From an uncultured Lachnospiraceae bacterium (lineage in GTDB: Bacteria; Bacillota; Clostridia; Lachnospirales; Lachnospiraceae), in assembly GCA_902797785.1 (NCBI GenBank), contig CADBUD010000264.1:1-23870 (forward strand): DNA of 23,870 bases, in the 5' to 3' direction. The notes beneath the pieces were generated by a model. It ran no database searches and had not been told where the DNA came from. It was given only the letters and a program-made list of their open reading frames with translations. Both the position numbers and the translations under genes were made by a program. Below, one piece after another: positions 8,434 to 15,477 of this stretch; the stretch's first letter is position 1; every line of letters begins with the position of its first letter.

Positions 8434-8462
8434 ATTATATAACAACCCATATTTGAATGCAA
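8434..8462 (-). promoter_or_regulatory. Sigma-A-type promoter for the zinc-motif gene and probably polA
   Basis: Minus strand: -35 TTGCAT (8462-8457), 17-base spacer, -10 TATAAT (8439-8434). The predicted start is near 8427, leaving about a 110-base leader before the ATG at 8317. It lies downstream of the yajC terminator, so it begins a new transcription unit. Confidence 0.75.
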
Positions 8463-8496
8463 GAATAAAAATAAAGGGAAGCGAAGTTACATCAAT

Positions 8497-8561
8497 AAAA
8501 AAACGCCAGCCGGACAATTTGCCCCTGCCAGCTGACATAGGGCAATTCTCATCCTGCGGCG
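8497..8561 (-). terminator. Long hairpin terminator of the yajC transcript
   Basis: On the minus strand an extended imperfect stem runs from CGCCGCAGGA (8561 leftward) to TCCGGCTGGCG (ending 8504), with an inner AATTGCCC/GGGGCAAATT stem, and a run of seven T follows (8503-8497). The shape is that of a Rho-independent terminator, although at nearly 60 bases the hairpin is long enough that a stable small RNA 3' end is also possible. Confidence 0.75.
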
Positions 8562-8582
8562 TATCTTTTGGCTCCATAGTAT

Positions 8583-8623
8583 ATACTCATGAACAAAATG
8601 GTTTGCTGTTGTTGTTCATGAGT
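8583..8623 (+). repeat. Dispersed hairpin repeat, copy C (opposite orientation)
   Basis: The plus strand reads TATACTCATGAAC, then an AAATGG and TTGC segment like the other copies, and closes with GTTCATGAGT. The 10-bp arms ACTCATGAAC (8585-8594) and GTTCATGAGT (8614-8623) are perfect inverted repeats, giving the longest stem of the family. It lies between yajC and its terminator, inverted relative to copies A, B and E. Confidence 0.75.
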
Positions 8624-8661
8624 GCGAACCGACTTCGCGCACTTTACACACGACCCGGAGG

Positions 8662-9009
8662 TTATTGTTTTTCTGCCAGGCCTCCCGGCTTTTCATTTTC
8701 TACAATAGCCTCCTTCTGCATCGGAATCCGACAGTTTTTATTGCTCCCGAACTCTACGATTACAGTATCTTCGGTAATATCAATGATAACTCCGTAAAAG
8801 CCGCTGCTGGTAAGCACAGTATCTCCGACCTCTAAGCTGGAGCGCATTTCTTCTTTTGCTTTCTGCTCCTTCTGCTGCGGCTTGATCATAAATAGGTACA
8901 TGAATGCGAAAAAGACTAAAAGCGGTACAATCAACCCTGCAATAGAGGAACCTGTCGATGTCGAACTCCCTGTTCCTGTCATTACGATCATTAATTCTGC
9001 AATCTTCAT
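8662..9009 (-). CDS. yajC: YajC, accessory subunit of the Sec protein-export complex
   Basis: YajC is a small single-span membrane protein that associates with SecDF-SecYEG. This one is 115 residues, the usual size. A short Ser/Thr/Gly-rich N-terminus leads into one membrane helix (about residues 23-42, LIVPLLVFFAFMYLF), then the diagnostic MIKPQQKEQK and a small beta domain with LEVGDTVLTSSGFYGVI and VEFGSNKNCRIP. The ATG at 9009 follows AGGAGG at 6-7 bases and overlaps the citrate synthase stop as ATGA, so translation is probably coupled. In most genomes yajC is beside tgt or secDF; neither is here. Confidence 0.95.
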   Translation of the reverse strand: MKIAELMIVMTGTGSSTSTGSSIAGLIVPLLVFFAFMYLFMIKPQQKEQKAKEEMRSSLEVGDTVLTSSGFYGVIIDITEDTVIVEFGSNKNCRIPMQKEAIVENEKPGGLAEKQ

Positions 9010-10403
9010 TTTTCTTCCTCCTTGTTTTTCCTCTCATCCAAATCAAAATATTTCCGATGCGTTCCCACATATTTATATGCCGGGCGAATAATCTTGCCAT
9101 TGTTTACAAGCTCCTCTAAACGATGCGCGCTCCATCCGGAAATACGGGAAATCGCAAAGATCGGCGTAAATAATTCCCTTGGAATCTCTAACATAGTATA
9201 GACAAAACCACTGTAAAAATCAACATTGGCACAGACCGGCTTGAACAAATGGCGTTTTTGAGCAATCAGCTTTGCGGCAAGACGCTCCACCTTTTCATAA
9301 AGAGCAAATTCGTCCTCCGTTCCTTTTTCTTCAGAAAGCCGCTTTGCATAACGTTTTAAAATGACCTCTCTTGGATCTGAGTCCGTATAAACGGCATGTC
9401 CCATCCCGTAAATCAGTCCCGCTTTATCAAATGCCTTTTTATTTAACAGATCCTCCAGATACTGGGTAATTCTTGCATCATCCTCCCAGTTCGGACAATT
9501 TTCCTTTAGATCATCGAACATCTGAAGAACCTTTAAATTTGCGCCGCCGTGTTTTGGTCCTTTTAGGGAAGCTACGGAAGCTGCCACAGCGGAGTAGGTA
9601 TCTGTTCCCGAGCTTGTGACTACATGGTTGGTAAAGGTCGAATTGTTTCCGCCTCCATGCTCTGCATGAACGACCAGGGCAATATCTAATACCTTTGCTT
9701 CCAGCTCGGTATATGCCCCATCCTTTCGAAGCATCTGCAGGATATTTTCTGCAGTAGACAGATTTTTTTCCGGAAAACGGATAATCAGGCTCTCTTTACA
9801 ATTAAAATGCCGATAAGCATGATACGCATATACAGCAATCATCGGCATCTTTCCAATCAACTGCAGGGATTGGCGCAGGACATTTTCTATGGAAATATCA
9901 TCCGGATTGTCATCATATGAATAGAGCGTCAAGATACTTCTTTGCAGGGCATTCATCAAATTTCCACTCGGTGCCTTCATAATGACATCCCGCACGAATT
10001 GACTGGAAAGCTCCTGCAAGCTTCTTAAGACATCAATAAAGCTGTGAAGCTGGGCTCTCGTTGGAAGCGCGCCGAACAATAACAGATAGGTCACTTCCTC
10101 AAATGCAAACCTTCGTTTTTCGTATCCCTTGACCAGATCCATCACATTATAGCCCTGATAATAGAGCCTTCCATCTGCCGGCATCTTTACTCCATTGATG
10201 ATTTCTGTCGCCTGTACGTCAGAAATCTCTGTCAAACCGGTCAATACTCCTTTTCCATTGGAATCGCGGAGTCCTCTCTTGACATCATATTCGGTGTAGA
10301 GATCAAGATTGATCTCTCCTGATAACTTACAATAAGTGACAAGCTCATCGAACTGCTCGTTCAGCTCATCGCTCAGCTCCATCATTGATCTACTGTCTTC
10401 CAT
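9006..10403 (-). CDS. gltA: Citrate synthase
   Basis: Citrate synthase condenses oxaloacetate with acetyl-CoA. The protein is 465 residues, in the range of the longer clostridial enzymes with an N-terminal extension. Conserved segments are LYYQGYNVMDLV, the oxaloacetate-binding HAEHGGGNNSTFTNHVV, SLKGPKHGGAN, the catalytic-His region GLIYGMGHAVYTDSDPR, and the catalytic Asp/Arg region NVDFYSGFVYTML. The C-terminal ISGWSAHRLEEL fits too. I chose ATG 10403 because GGGAGG is 6 bases upstream; a longer frame to 10535 would overlap the previous gene. In strict anaerobes the enzyme usually feeds 2-oxoglutarate and glutamate synthesis through a partial TCA route. It overlaps yajC by 4 bases. Methylcitrate synthase cannot be excluded by sequence alone. 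Confidence 0.93.
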   Translation of the reverse strand: MEDSRSMMELSDELNEQFDELVTYCKLSGEINLDLYTEYDVKRGLRDSNGKGVLTGLTEISDVQATEIINGVKMPADGRLYYQGYNVMDLVKGYEKRRFAFEEVTYLLLFGALPTRAQLHSFIDVLRSLQELSSQFVRDVIMKAPSGNLMNALQRSILTLYSYDDNPDDISIENVLRQSLQLIGKMPMIAVYAYHAYRHFNCKESLIIRFPEKNLSTAENILQMLRKDGAYTELEAKVLDIALVVHAEHGGGNNSTFTNHVVTSSGTDTYSAVAASVASLKGPKHGGANLKVLQMFDDLKENCPNWEDDARITQYLEDLLNKKAFDKAGLIYGMGHAVYTDSDPREVILKRYAKRLSEEKGTEDEFALYEKVERLAAKLIAQKRHLFKPVCANVDFYSGFVYTMLEIPRELFTPIFAISRISGWSAHRLEELVNNGKIIRPAYKYVGTHRKYFDLDERKNKEEEK

Positions 10404-10477
10404 TTTTTCCTCCCATGTTTCTTTTTTCTTGTATAGTAAACGACAAAAAGATTTATCTTTCATACGTTTCCTCGTTC

Positions 10478-11332
10478 TTATAAGTAAAACAAATATTTCT
10501 GCAATTGCGGATTTTTTTCGATCACTGTTTTCCATTCTGGAAAATCACGCAATAGTCTTTGGATGCAAAGAACGCAGAATTCGGTTCTCTCTTCCCATGA
10601 ATTTAATAATGCATTTTTATATCCCCAAAGATGCGTTGCCAAATTTTGATTTTCTATTTGATCTTGCCCGAACAAATATCGAAGCTGCTTCTTTTCTTTT
10701 TTGGCGCACATAGGAAGAATCCGCTGTTCCGCAAAACACATCGACACAATCGGACTCACATTCTCCCCATCCAGCGCCTGCATGAACTCCATAGCTGAAT
10801 TGACATAGTATGATTTGAAAGATGAATCTTTGATATATAAAAATGCAGTATTTGCCGCACGGAGCTGAAAATCCCATTCCTCCGGATAATGATATTCGGT
10901 ATGGAAGGTAAACTTTTTTGCATCCGGATAGACTTCGTCATTGAGCTCTTCCTCATGCGCAGCCACGATATCCGAATCAAGATACTCTTCTATGCTTTCC
11001 CAGAAGATCAGATCTGTATCAAGCATTGCACAGGGAGCTTCTGTTTTTTCCAGTGCATAGAGCTTTCCACCCGCCCAAAAGGACATTGGCTTCAGCTTTT
11101 GATTGATTTCTTCTAACGAATCATCGATCGGCTCGCTCCAGAGATGCTTTAGCCCCTTTTCGCAAAAGAACTCATATCCCGCTTTGTCTGTAATCATTCG
11201 AATCGATCCGTTTTTTTCCTGCCATTTCAGCGCAGAAAGCATTAAAACAAGCAGCTCAAAATCAGGCATATATACCCTTTCCTGATGGCGAATCGCATTT
11301 GGCCTGCTCCAAAAGGAATGAACCCCCCTCAT
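10478..11332 (-). CDS. Putative glycosyltransferase-fold protein, DUF6734-like
   Basis: This is a 284-residue cytoplasmic protein with no signal peptide or membrane helix. The opening MRGVHSFWSRP, a long helix, a middle APCAMLDTDLIFW (DTD at 105-107) and a later FNTAF-like segment (RAANTAFLYI) are the layout of GT-A glycosyltransferase-like proteins and resemble DUF6734 (from memory, not searched). The DTD would bind a metal and sugar nucleotide if the protein is an active transferase. Two ATGs are close; GGGAG abuts the one at 11341 and is 9 bases from the one at 11332, so I chose 11332. It lies 30 bases downstream of the repeat protein gene and 74 bases upstream of citrate synthase. Function is unassigned; the adjacent Ser/Tyr-rich repeat protein is a candidate substrate by position only. 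Confidence 0.6.
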   Translation of the reverse strand: MRGVHSFWSRPNAIRHQERVYMPDFELLVLMLSALKWQEKNGSIRMITDKAGYEFFCEKGLKHLWSEPIDDSLEEINQKLKPMSFWAGGKLYALEKTEAPCAMLDTDLIFWESIEEYLDSDIVAAHEEELNDEVYPDAKKFTFHTEYHYPEEWDFQLRAANTAFLYIKDSSFKSYYVNSAMEFMQALDGENVSPIVSMCFAEQRILPMCAKKEKKQLRYLFGQDQIENQNLATHLWGYKNALLNSWEERTEFCVLCIQRLLRDFPEWKTVIEKNPQLQKYLFYL

Positions 11333-11362
11333 TTTTTTCATCTCCCATATTTTTCTATTCCC

Positions 11363-12232
11363 CTACTCCAAGGCAATCAGGCGGATTCCATATCCTCCTC
11401 TGCCGGTAATCTTCCCAAAATCCAATCTGGAATCGACCAGTCCCTTTCTCTGCCGCTCTCTTTCCCAAAAATCGTGAAGCTCGTCCGGACAATGCTTATG
11501 CTCTATCCTTGGACAACTGTGGAACGTATGGCTCTGATGCTCCGATCGTTCACTTTGGAAATATGCCGCGGTGCTCTGCTGAATGAAACGGTCAAAGAAC
11601 GTCCGGAACTCTTCCCTTTGGTGACTGCTAAAATAGCTGCTAAAGAACTCTCCCTGGTGACTGCTAAAATAGCTGCTAAAGAACTCTCCCTGATGGCTGC
11701 TAAAATAGCTGCTAAAGAACTCTCCCTGATGGCTGCTAAAATAGCTGCTAAAGAGCTCTCCCTGACGGCTTCCAAAGTAACTGCTGAACCATTCCCATGA
11801 ATAGCTTCCAAAATAACTGCCAAAAAATTCTACCTGACGACTCCCAAAATAGCTGCTAAACCGCTGCTCTCTCTGACGGCTTTCAAAATAACTGCCGGGC
11901 CATGCTCCGGAATAGCTGTTAAAATAACTTTGAAAATACCCTCCCTGGCGGCTACTGAAATAACTGCTGAAATATCCGCAGATACACTGAATCATCTCTT
12001 TGTCTTCTAGATCTTCCTCTGATGTCTTTTGAGGATCCTGACAGACTCCGGAAAAACAAATATCCCCAAAGTCAGGAGTTGCATTACGCTCCCTTTCTGA
12101 CATGAACCTTCTCATATAGTTTTTTATCTCAATATACTCAGTCAACGGAATCCCGACTGTCTCCAGCATGTCCAACAGCTTTTTTTCCATCCAATTCCTG
12201 CCCGTCGGCATTTTTTTTGCACTATTCTTCAT
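11363..12232 (-). CDS. Unrecognised protein with ten tandem Ser/Tyr/Phe-rich 12-residue repeats
   Basis: I do not recognise this 289-residue protein. Residues 1-84 are mostly helical and charged (MEKKLLDMLETVGIPLTEY, KNYMRRFMSERERN), with Cys at 59, 64, 83 and 85. Residues 85-205 are ten tandem units of about 12 residues with the pattern [GxFF]SSYFSS[HR]Q; units 7-10 are near identical at both DNA and protein level, while units 1-6 are diverged and unit 4 is 13 long. The tail (206-289) has a degenerate unit, a His/Cys patch (HSCPRIEHKHC) and a basic end. There is no signal peptide or membrane span. ATG 12232 has GGAGG 7 bases upstream. It has its own strong promoter (12344-12372) and leads a possible four-gene operon. 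The aromatic Ser/Gln-rich repeats resemble low-complexity, self-associating sequence; that is inference. Confidence 0.8.
   Translation of the reverse strand: MKNSAKKMPTGRNWMEKKLLDMLETVGIPLTEYIEIKNYMRRFMSERERNATPDFGDICFSGVCQDPQKTSEEDLEDKEMIQCICGYFSSYFSSRQGGYFQSYFNSYSGAWPGSYFESRQREQRFSSYFGSRQVEFFGSYFGSYSWEWFSSYFGSRQGELFSSYFSSHQGEFFSSYFSSHQGEFFSSYFSSHQGEFFSSYFSSHQREEFRTFFDRFIQQSTAAYFQSERSEHQSHTFHSCPRIEHKHCPDELHDFWERERQRKGLVDSRLDFGKITGRGGYGIRLIALE
11618..11980 (-). repeat. Tandem 36-bp coding repeats
   Basis: Ten head-to-tail units of 36 bp (one of 39) encode the 12-residue repeats of the protein at 11363-12232. The four units nearest the gene's 3' half (11618-11761) differ by only a few bases, which indicates recent expansion; units farther upstream have drifted in sequence but kept SYF at the same place. 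The units abut without spacers. Confidence 0.9.
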
Positions 12233-12295
12233 CCTTATACCTCCATATACAAAAGCTTCATAGTGCAATTGTATTTCTGTCTAAATCGAGATAGG

Positions 12296-12335
12296 AAATA
12301 AAAGCACCGATTGCGACAATTCTCGTAACCGATGC
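12296..12335 (-). terminator. Hairpin with T-rich tail between promoter and repeat-protein gene
   Basis: On the minus strand GCATCGGTT (12335-12327) pairs with AATCGGTGC (12312-12304) through nine pairs including G-U, with a small CGA/TCG inner stem, followed by TTTTATTT (12303-12296). It is placed to end the upstream beta-CASP gene transcript, yet it also lies just inside the transcript predicted from the 12344-12372 promoter, so it could act as an attenuator or 5' stabiliser. Confidence 0.6.
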
Positions 12336-12343
12336 CTCATTTC

Positions 12344-12372
12344 ATTATATCAGATACTTTACTTTTTTTCAA
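12344..12372 (-). promoter_or_regulatory. Near-consensus sigma-A promoter for the repeat-protein gene
   Basis: Minus strand: -35 TTGAAA (12372-12367), exactly 17 bases, -10 TATAAT (12349-12344). The predicted start is near 12337, about 105 bases before the ATG at 12232. It begins only 20 bases past the end of the beta-CASP gene. No other terminator is visible between here and 8561, so it may serve the repeat protein, the DUF6734-like protein, citrate synthase and YajC. Confidence 0.8.
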
Positions 12373-12392
12373 GTATTTCCCAACAATTGATT

Positions 12393-13988
12393 CTATCGAT
12401 CCCATTTATCACATAAAGAATTGATCTGATCTGCCAGCTTTGCCAGATCCTTGTTCGCTCCGCCCTCATTATGCCGGATTACGGTAAGCAGCCTCTGACC
12501 CGCTGCAAGAAGTCTCGCATATACTCCTGTGGCCGGCTTTTTCGGCACCGGTTTTTTCCTTCGTACCCCTTCTCTGATACAATCTCCGGTCAAAAGATCA
12601 TACATCGCTCCGGAATAAGGTGCTACCGCCTGATATCCATATTCGCTGCGCAGACAATCACAGAACGAATCACAGACCTGATCCTCTCCATGTACGATAA
12701 ACACCTTCTTCGGCTTCTCCGAAAAAGCCCCGATCCATTTGATCAACCCATTTTTGTCTGCATGGCCGCTGATTCCATCCAGCTTTCGAATCCTGGCACG
12801 GACCTCGATGGTCTCCCCAAAAAGTTTGACCTCCTTGGCTCCGTCTACCAGCATTCTTCCCAGTGTTCCATTCGCCTGATAGCCAACGAACAAGACAGTA
12901 CTGTCTCTTCTCCAAAGATTATGCTTTAGATGATGCCGGATTCGTCCTGCTTCACACATTCCGGAAGCTGACAAAATAATCTTCGGTCGGGAATCGAAGT
13001 TGATTGCCCTGGATTCATCGCTGGTAATTGCCATATTCAAGCCATGGAAATGAAGTGGATTGATTCCCTGTTCAATCAGCTTCATCGCTGCCTCATCAAA
13101 GCATTCATATTCATTTCTCTCAAAAATCCCCGTTGCCTCAATGGCAAGCGGACTATCTACAAAGACCGGGAAATCCCCGAACTGTTCGTTCACCAAATGT
13201 TCTTCTTTGATTTTCCGAAGAAAGTAGAGAATCTCCTGTGTCCTGCCTACCGCAAACGCCGGAATGACAAGATTCCCGCCCCGTTCAAAGGTTTCATTGA
13301 TCACTTTTGCCAGCTCAGTGACATAATCGGTCACCACGGTGTGATACCGATCCCCATAAGTAGATTCCATGACCACATAATCCGCATGGTCAAGGTACTG
13401 CGGATCTTTAATTAACGGCTGGTTCGTGTTTCCGATATCTCCGGAAAATACGATCTTTTGGGAAATATGATTTTCCTCCAGCCAGATTTCAATACTAGCC
13501 GACCCCAGTAAATGTCCCACATCTGAAAACCTGACCCGAATCCCCTGATCCAGTTCAAGAATCTCATTATACTCACAGGAGCGCAGCAGCCGAATCGCTC
13601 CCAGTGCATCCTCCATATCATATAGCGGAGTATAGGCCTCTCCTCCGGAACGCTTGGCTTTTCGGTTCTGCCACTCTGCCTCGAACATCTGAATATGCGC
13701 GCTGTCCTTTAACATAATTTTGCAAAGGTCTACCGTTGCCTTAGTCGTATAGACTTCCCCCCGGAACCCTCTTGCGTACATCAAAGGCAGCAAGCCCGTA
13801 TGATCAATATGGGCATGAGTCAAAAGAATGTAATCAACATCGGAAATATTGACTGGAATCTCCTGATTTTCATATACATCCGTTCCCTGCTCCATTCCGC
13901 AGTCAATCAACATATGGATTCCATTTGCCTCCAAATAGTGACAGCTTCCTGTCACCTCATGATCTGCCCCAATAAAACCTAACTTCAT
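12393..13988 (-). CDS. MBL-fold beta-CASP ribonuclease (CPSF/YSH1-like)
   Basis: The 531-residue protein has a metallo-beta-lactamase core with the zinc motif THAHIDHTG (58-65), DVGHLLGSASIEIW and FSGDIGN, then a beta-CASP insert (VVMESTYGDRYH, GGNLVIPAFAVGRTQEIL, ILSASGMCEAGRIRHHLKH) and the returning SGHAD and VHGE motifs. This is the layout of RNA-processing nucleases related to CPSF-73/Ysh1 and TTHA0252, so RNA cleavage in the cytoplasm is expected. About 70 basic residues (VRRKKPVPKKPATG onward) are added at the C-terminus and may bind RNA. ATG 13988 has AGGAGG 6 bases upstream and overlaps the histidine kinase stop as ATGA, implying translational coupling to the two-component genes. Confidence 0.9.
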   Translation of the reverse strand: MKLGFIGADHEVTGSCHYLEANGIHMLIDCGMEQGTDVYENQEIPVNISDVDYILLTHAHIDHTGLLPLMYARGFRGEVYTTKATVDLCKIMLKDSAHIQMFEAEWQNRKAKRSGGEAYTPLYDMEDALGAIRLLRSCEYNEILELDQGIRVRFSDVGHLLGSASIEIWLEENHISQKIVFSGDIGNTNQPLIKDPQYLDHADYVVMESTYGDRYHTVVTDYVTELAKVINETFERGGNLVIPAFAVGRTQEILYFLRKIKEEHLVNEQFGDFPVFVDSPLAIEATGIFERNEYECFDEAAMKLIEQGINPLHFHGLNMAITSDESRAINFDSRPKIILSASGMCEAGRIRHHLKHNLWRRDSTVLFVGYQANGTLGRMLVDGAKEVKLFGETIEVRARIRKLDGISGHADKNGLIKWIGAFSEKPKKVFIVHGEDQVCDSFCDCLRSEYGYQAVAPYSGAMYDLLTGDCIREGVRRKKPVPKKPATGVYARLLAAGQRLLTVIRHNEGGANKDLAKLADQINSLCDKWDR

Positions 13989-15412
13989 TTTGACCTCCTT
14001 TCTCCTGCGAAGCCTCCCTCTCCGCCTGTTTTTTTCCCATTGTGAAACTGACAGTGAAAAAAGATTTCCCCATCCTTCCAATTTGCCATAATGGAACCAT
14101 GGTACTGTTTTACGATACTTTCAGCGATGGACAAACCAATTCCATACCCGCCTTTTTCTATGTTATGCGACTCATCTTTTCGATAAAAACGCTCAAAAAA
14201 CCGGCTGTAATCTGTTTTCTCTCCTTCGGCGTAGGAATTAGAAACGGATAGTTTCATATTTTTTCCTTTAGCCTTTAGCGATACAAAAATTCTGCCCTTT
14301 TCATCACAATATTTTATCGCATTGTCCAGGAACAGGGAAAGAAGCTGACGCAGATCTGACTCTCTCATGAAACAGGAAACAGATGCATCGATTTCCTGAT
14401 CCAGCTGTTTTCCCTCCTGGGAAGCCAGCGGTTCAAAGGTCTTTACGGTATCGGTAATAATGGCAGACGCGTCAATCCGTTGAACCGGCTCCGTATTCTC
14501 CTGCTCCTCCGCACGTACGATCCGGATCAAGTTCTGAATCAGGCCGGTCATCCGCTCGACCTGCCTCATCGTCGACTGATTCCATTCATTTTCTCCGTTG
14601 AGCATCTGTTCGACCTCTGTATTGGCCTTTATGACAGCCAACGGCGTCTTTAACTCATGGCTGGCATTCGTCATAAAACGGTTTTGGAGCTCCATGCTCT
14701 CCATCTCTTTTTTTACCATCTGCTTGGAAAAAAACCGGACTAAAAATAAGGTCACAATGCTGCCGATTCCAATCAGCGTCAGAGCCGTGTAAAGCAAACG
14801 GTTGACGGAATCGATCTGGCGCAGTGATTCAAGATAGACGACAATGGTTCCTCCCTCTTCCCGCTCTGCCACCTGATAATAATATCCATCGTAGATGCCG
14901 AACTTCAATCTCCGCTCCATGGCAGCTCTCGCATACTTTTCCGCTTCCTCCGGTTCGACTCCGGCAATATGATTGGTCTTGACAGCCTTTACCTCGTCAC
15001 TGTCAGAAAAAATCACTGCAAAATACCGGGTCGAATAAGGAAACTCGGCAGAATTATACATCCAGCTTCCTACGCCAAAATATTTATGCCACGAATCCTC
15101 GGTCACGGATGGATCCTTCTTGGAATCATCAATTTCTGACGTCTCCTCTTTGTCCTCATCCGTCTGTTCTTTGTCTTGAGAAGCTTCATCTTCCAGTTCT
15201 TCCTGCAGGGTCTCGCCTGATTTTCTCATGCCGGTGCCCAGATCACCATCATTTTCAATCAGATAATTCATCACCATGCGAACCTCCCGCTGCGTCGTCA
15301 AAAGGCTGCTCAGATACATCAGCCCCCCCATCAGCAGCATGACGATAAAAAAAGAAAGCCCTGCGACCAGCATGAATTTTTTCTGCAGCTTTTCAATTTT
15401 ATTGCTATTCAA
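13985..15412 (-). CDS. Membrane sensor histidine kinase
   Basis: The 475-residue protein has two membrane helices (about 13-37 and 206-227) enclosing an extracellular sensor of about 165 residues whose first part is very acidic (EELEDEASQDKEQTDEDKEE, 71-90). No HAMP domain is apparent: the DHp helix starts right after the second helix, with the phosphoacceptor His252 in SHELKTPLAV. The ATPase domain follows with N-box FLDNAIKYCD (361-370), RFFERFYRKDESH and G-box GGYGIGLSIA (421-430). The start is TTG at 15412, supported by GGAAGG about 7 bases upstream and by the lack of another Met before residue 14. It is 65 bases after its response regulator and overlaps the beta-CASP gene by 4 bases. Its signal is unknown. 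Confidence 0.93.
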   Translation of the reverse strand: MNSNKIEKLQKKFMLVAGLSFFIVMLLMGGLMYLSSLLTTQREVRMVMNYLIENDGDLGTGMRKSGETLQEELEDEASQDKEQTDEDKEETSEIDDSKKDPSVTEDSWHKYFGVGSWMYNSAEFPYSTRYFAVIFSDSDEVKAVKTNHIAGVEPEEAEKYARAAMERRLKFGIYDGYYYQVAEREEGGTIVVYLESLRQIDSVNRLLYTALTLIGIGSIVTLFLVRFFSKQMVKKEMESMELQNRFMTNASHELKTPLAVIKANTEVEQMLNGENEWNQSTMRQVERMTGLIQNLIRIVRAEEQENTEPVQRIDASAIITDTVKTFEPLASQEGKQLDQEIDASVSCFMRESDLRQLLSLFLDNAIKYCDEKGRIFVSLKAKGKNMKLSVSNSYAEGEKTDYSRFFERFYRKDESHNIEKGGYGIGLSIAESIVKQYHGSIMANWKDGEIFFHCQFHNGKKTGGEGGFAGERRSK

Positions 15413-15443
15413 GCGTATCCCTTCCTTTTTGCTTCTGTTTCGT

Positions 15444-15456
15444 TTTACTCATGAAC
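15444..15456 (+). repeat. Partial copy D of the dispersed repeat
   Basis: The plus strand carries TTTACTCATGAAC, then diverges (GGATTAGC). Only about 12 bases match the family, so it is a remnant or chance match. It sits in the gap between the response regulator and the kinase. Confidence 0.35.
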
Positions 15457-15477
15457 GGATTAGCAAAAAACCGCTCT

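Larger units (their letters stand above)
8318..8661. other. Non-coding stretch between the zinc-motif gene and yajC
   Basis: These 344 bases hold no credible gene. From right to left they contain repeat copy C, the terminator hairpin that ends the yajC transcript, a sigma-A-type promoter reading leftward, and repeat copy B in the resulting leader. A 65-codon minus frame (8380-8577) crosses the terminator, promoter and repeat, has no ribosome binding site that I can see, and is rejected. A further imperfect hairpin, GTGCGAA with TTCGCGCAC, lies at about 8622-8642. Confidence 0.7.

Noticed and set aside
8380..8577. 65-codon minus-strand frame
   Set aside because: It covers the yajC terminator, the next promoter and a repeat copy, so it cannot be a normal gene.
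11285..11800. Plus-strand frame with AKIAAKELSL-type repeats
   Set aside because: It is the reverse-strand shadow of the minus-strand repeat gene; it has no clear ribosome binding site and crosses the start of the DUF6734-like gene.
11503..11823. Second minus-strand frame reading LAAILAAIRESS repeats
   Set aside because: It is an alternative frame of the same tandem repeat, with no supported start and nothing outside the repeats.
11618..11980. 36-bp repeats that could suggest a CRISPR array
   Set aside because: The units abut with no spacers, lie within a coding frame with a good ribosome binding site, and drift in a protein-conserving way.
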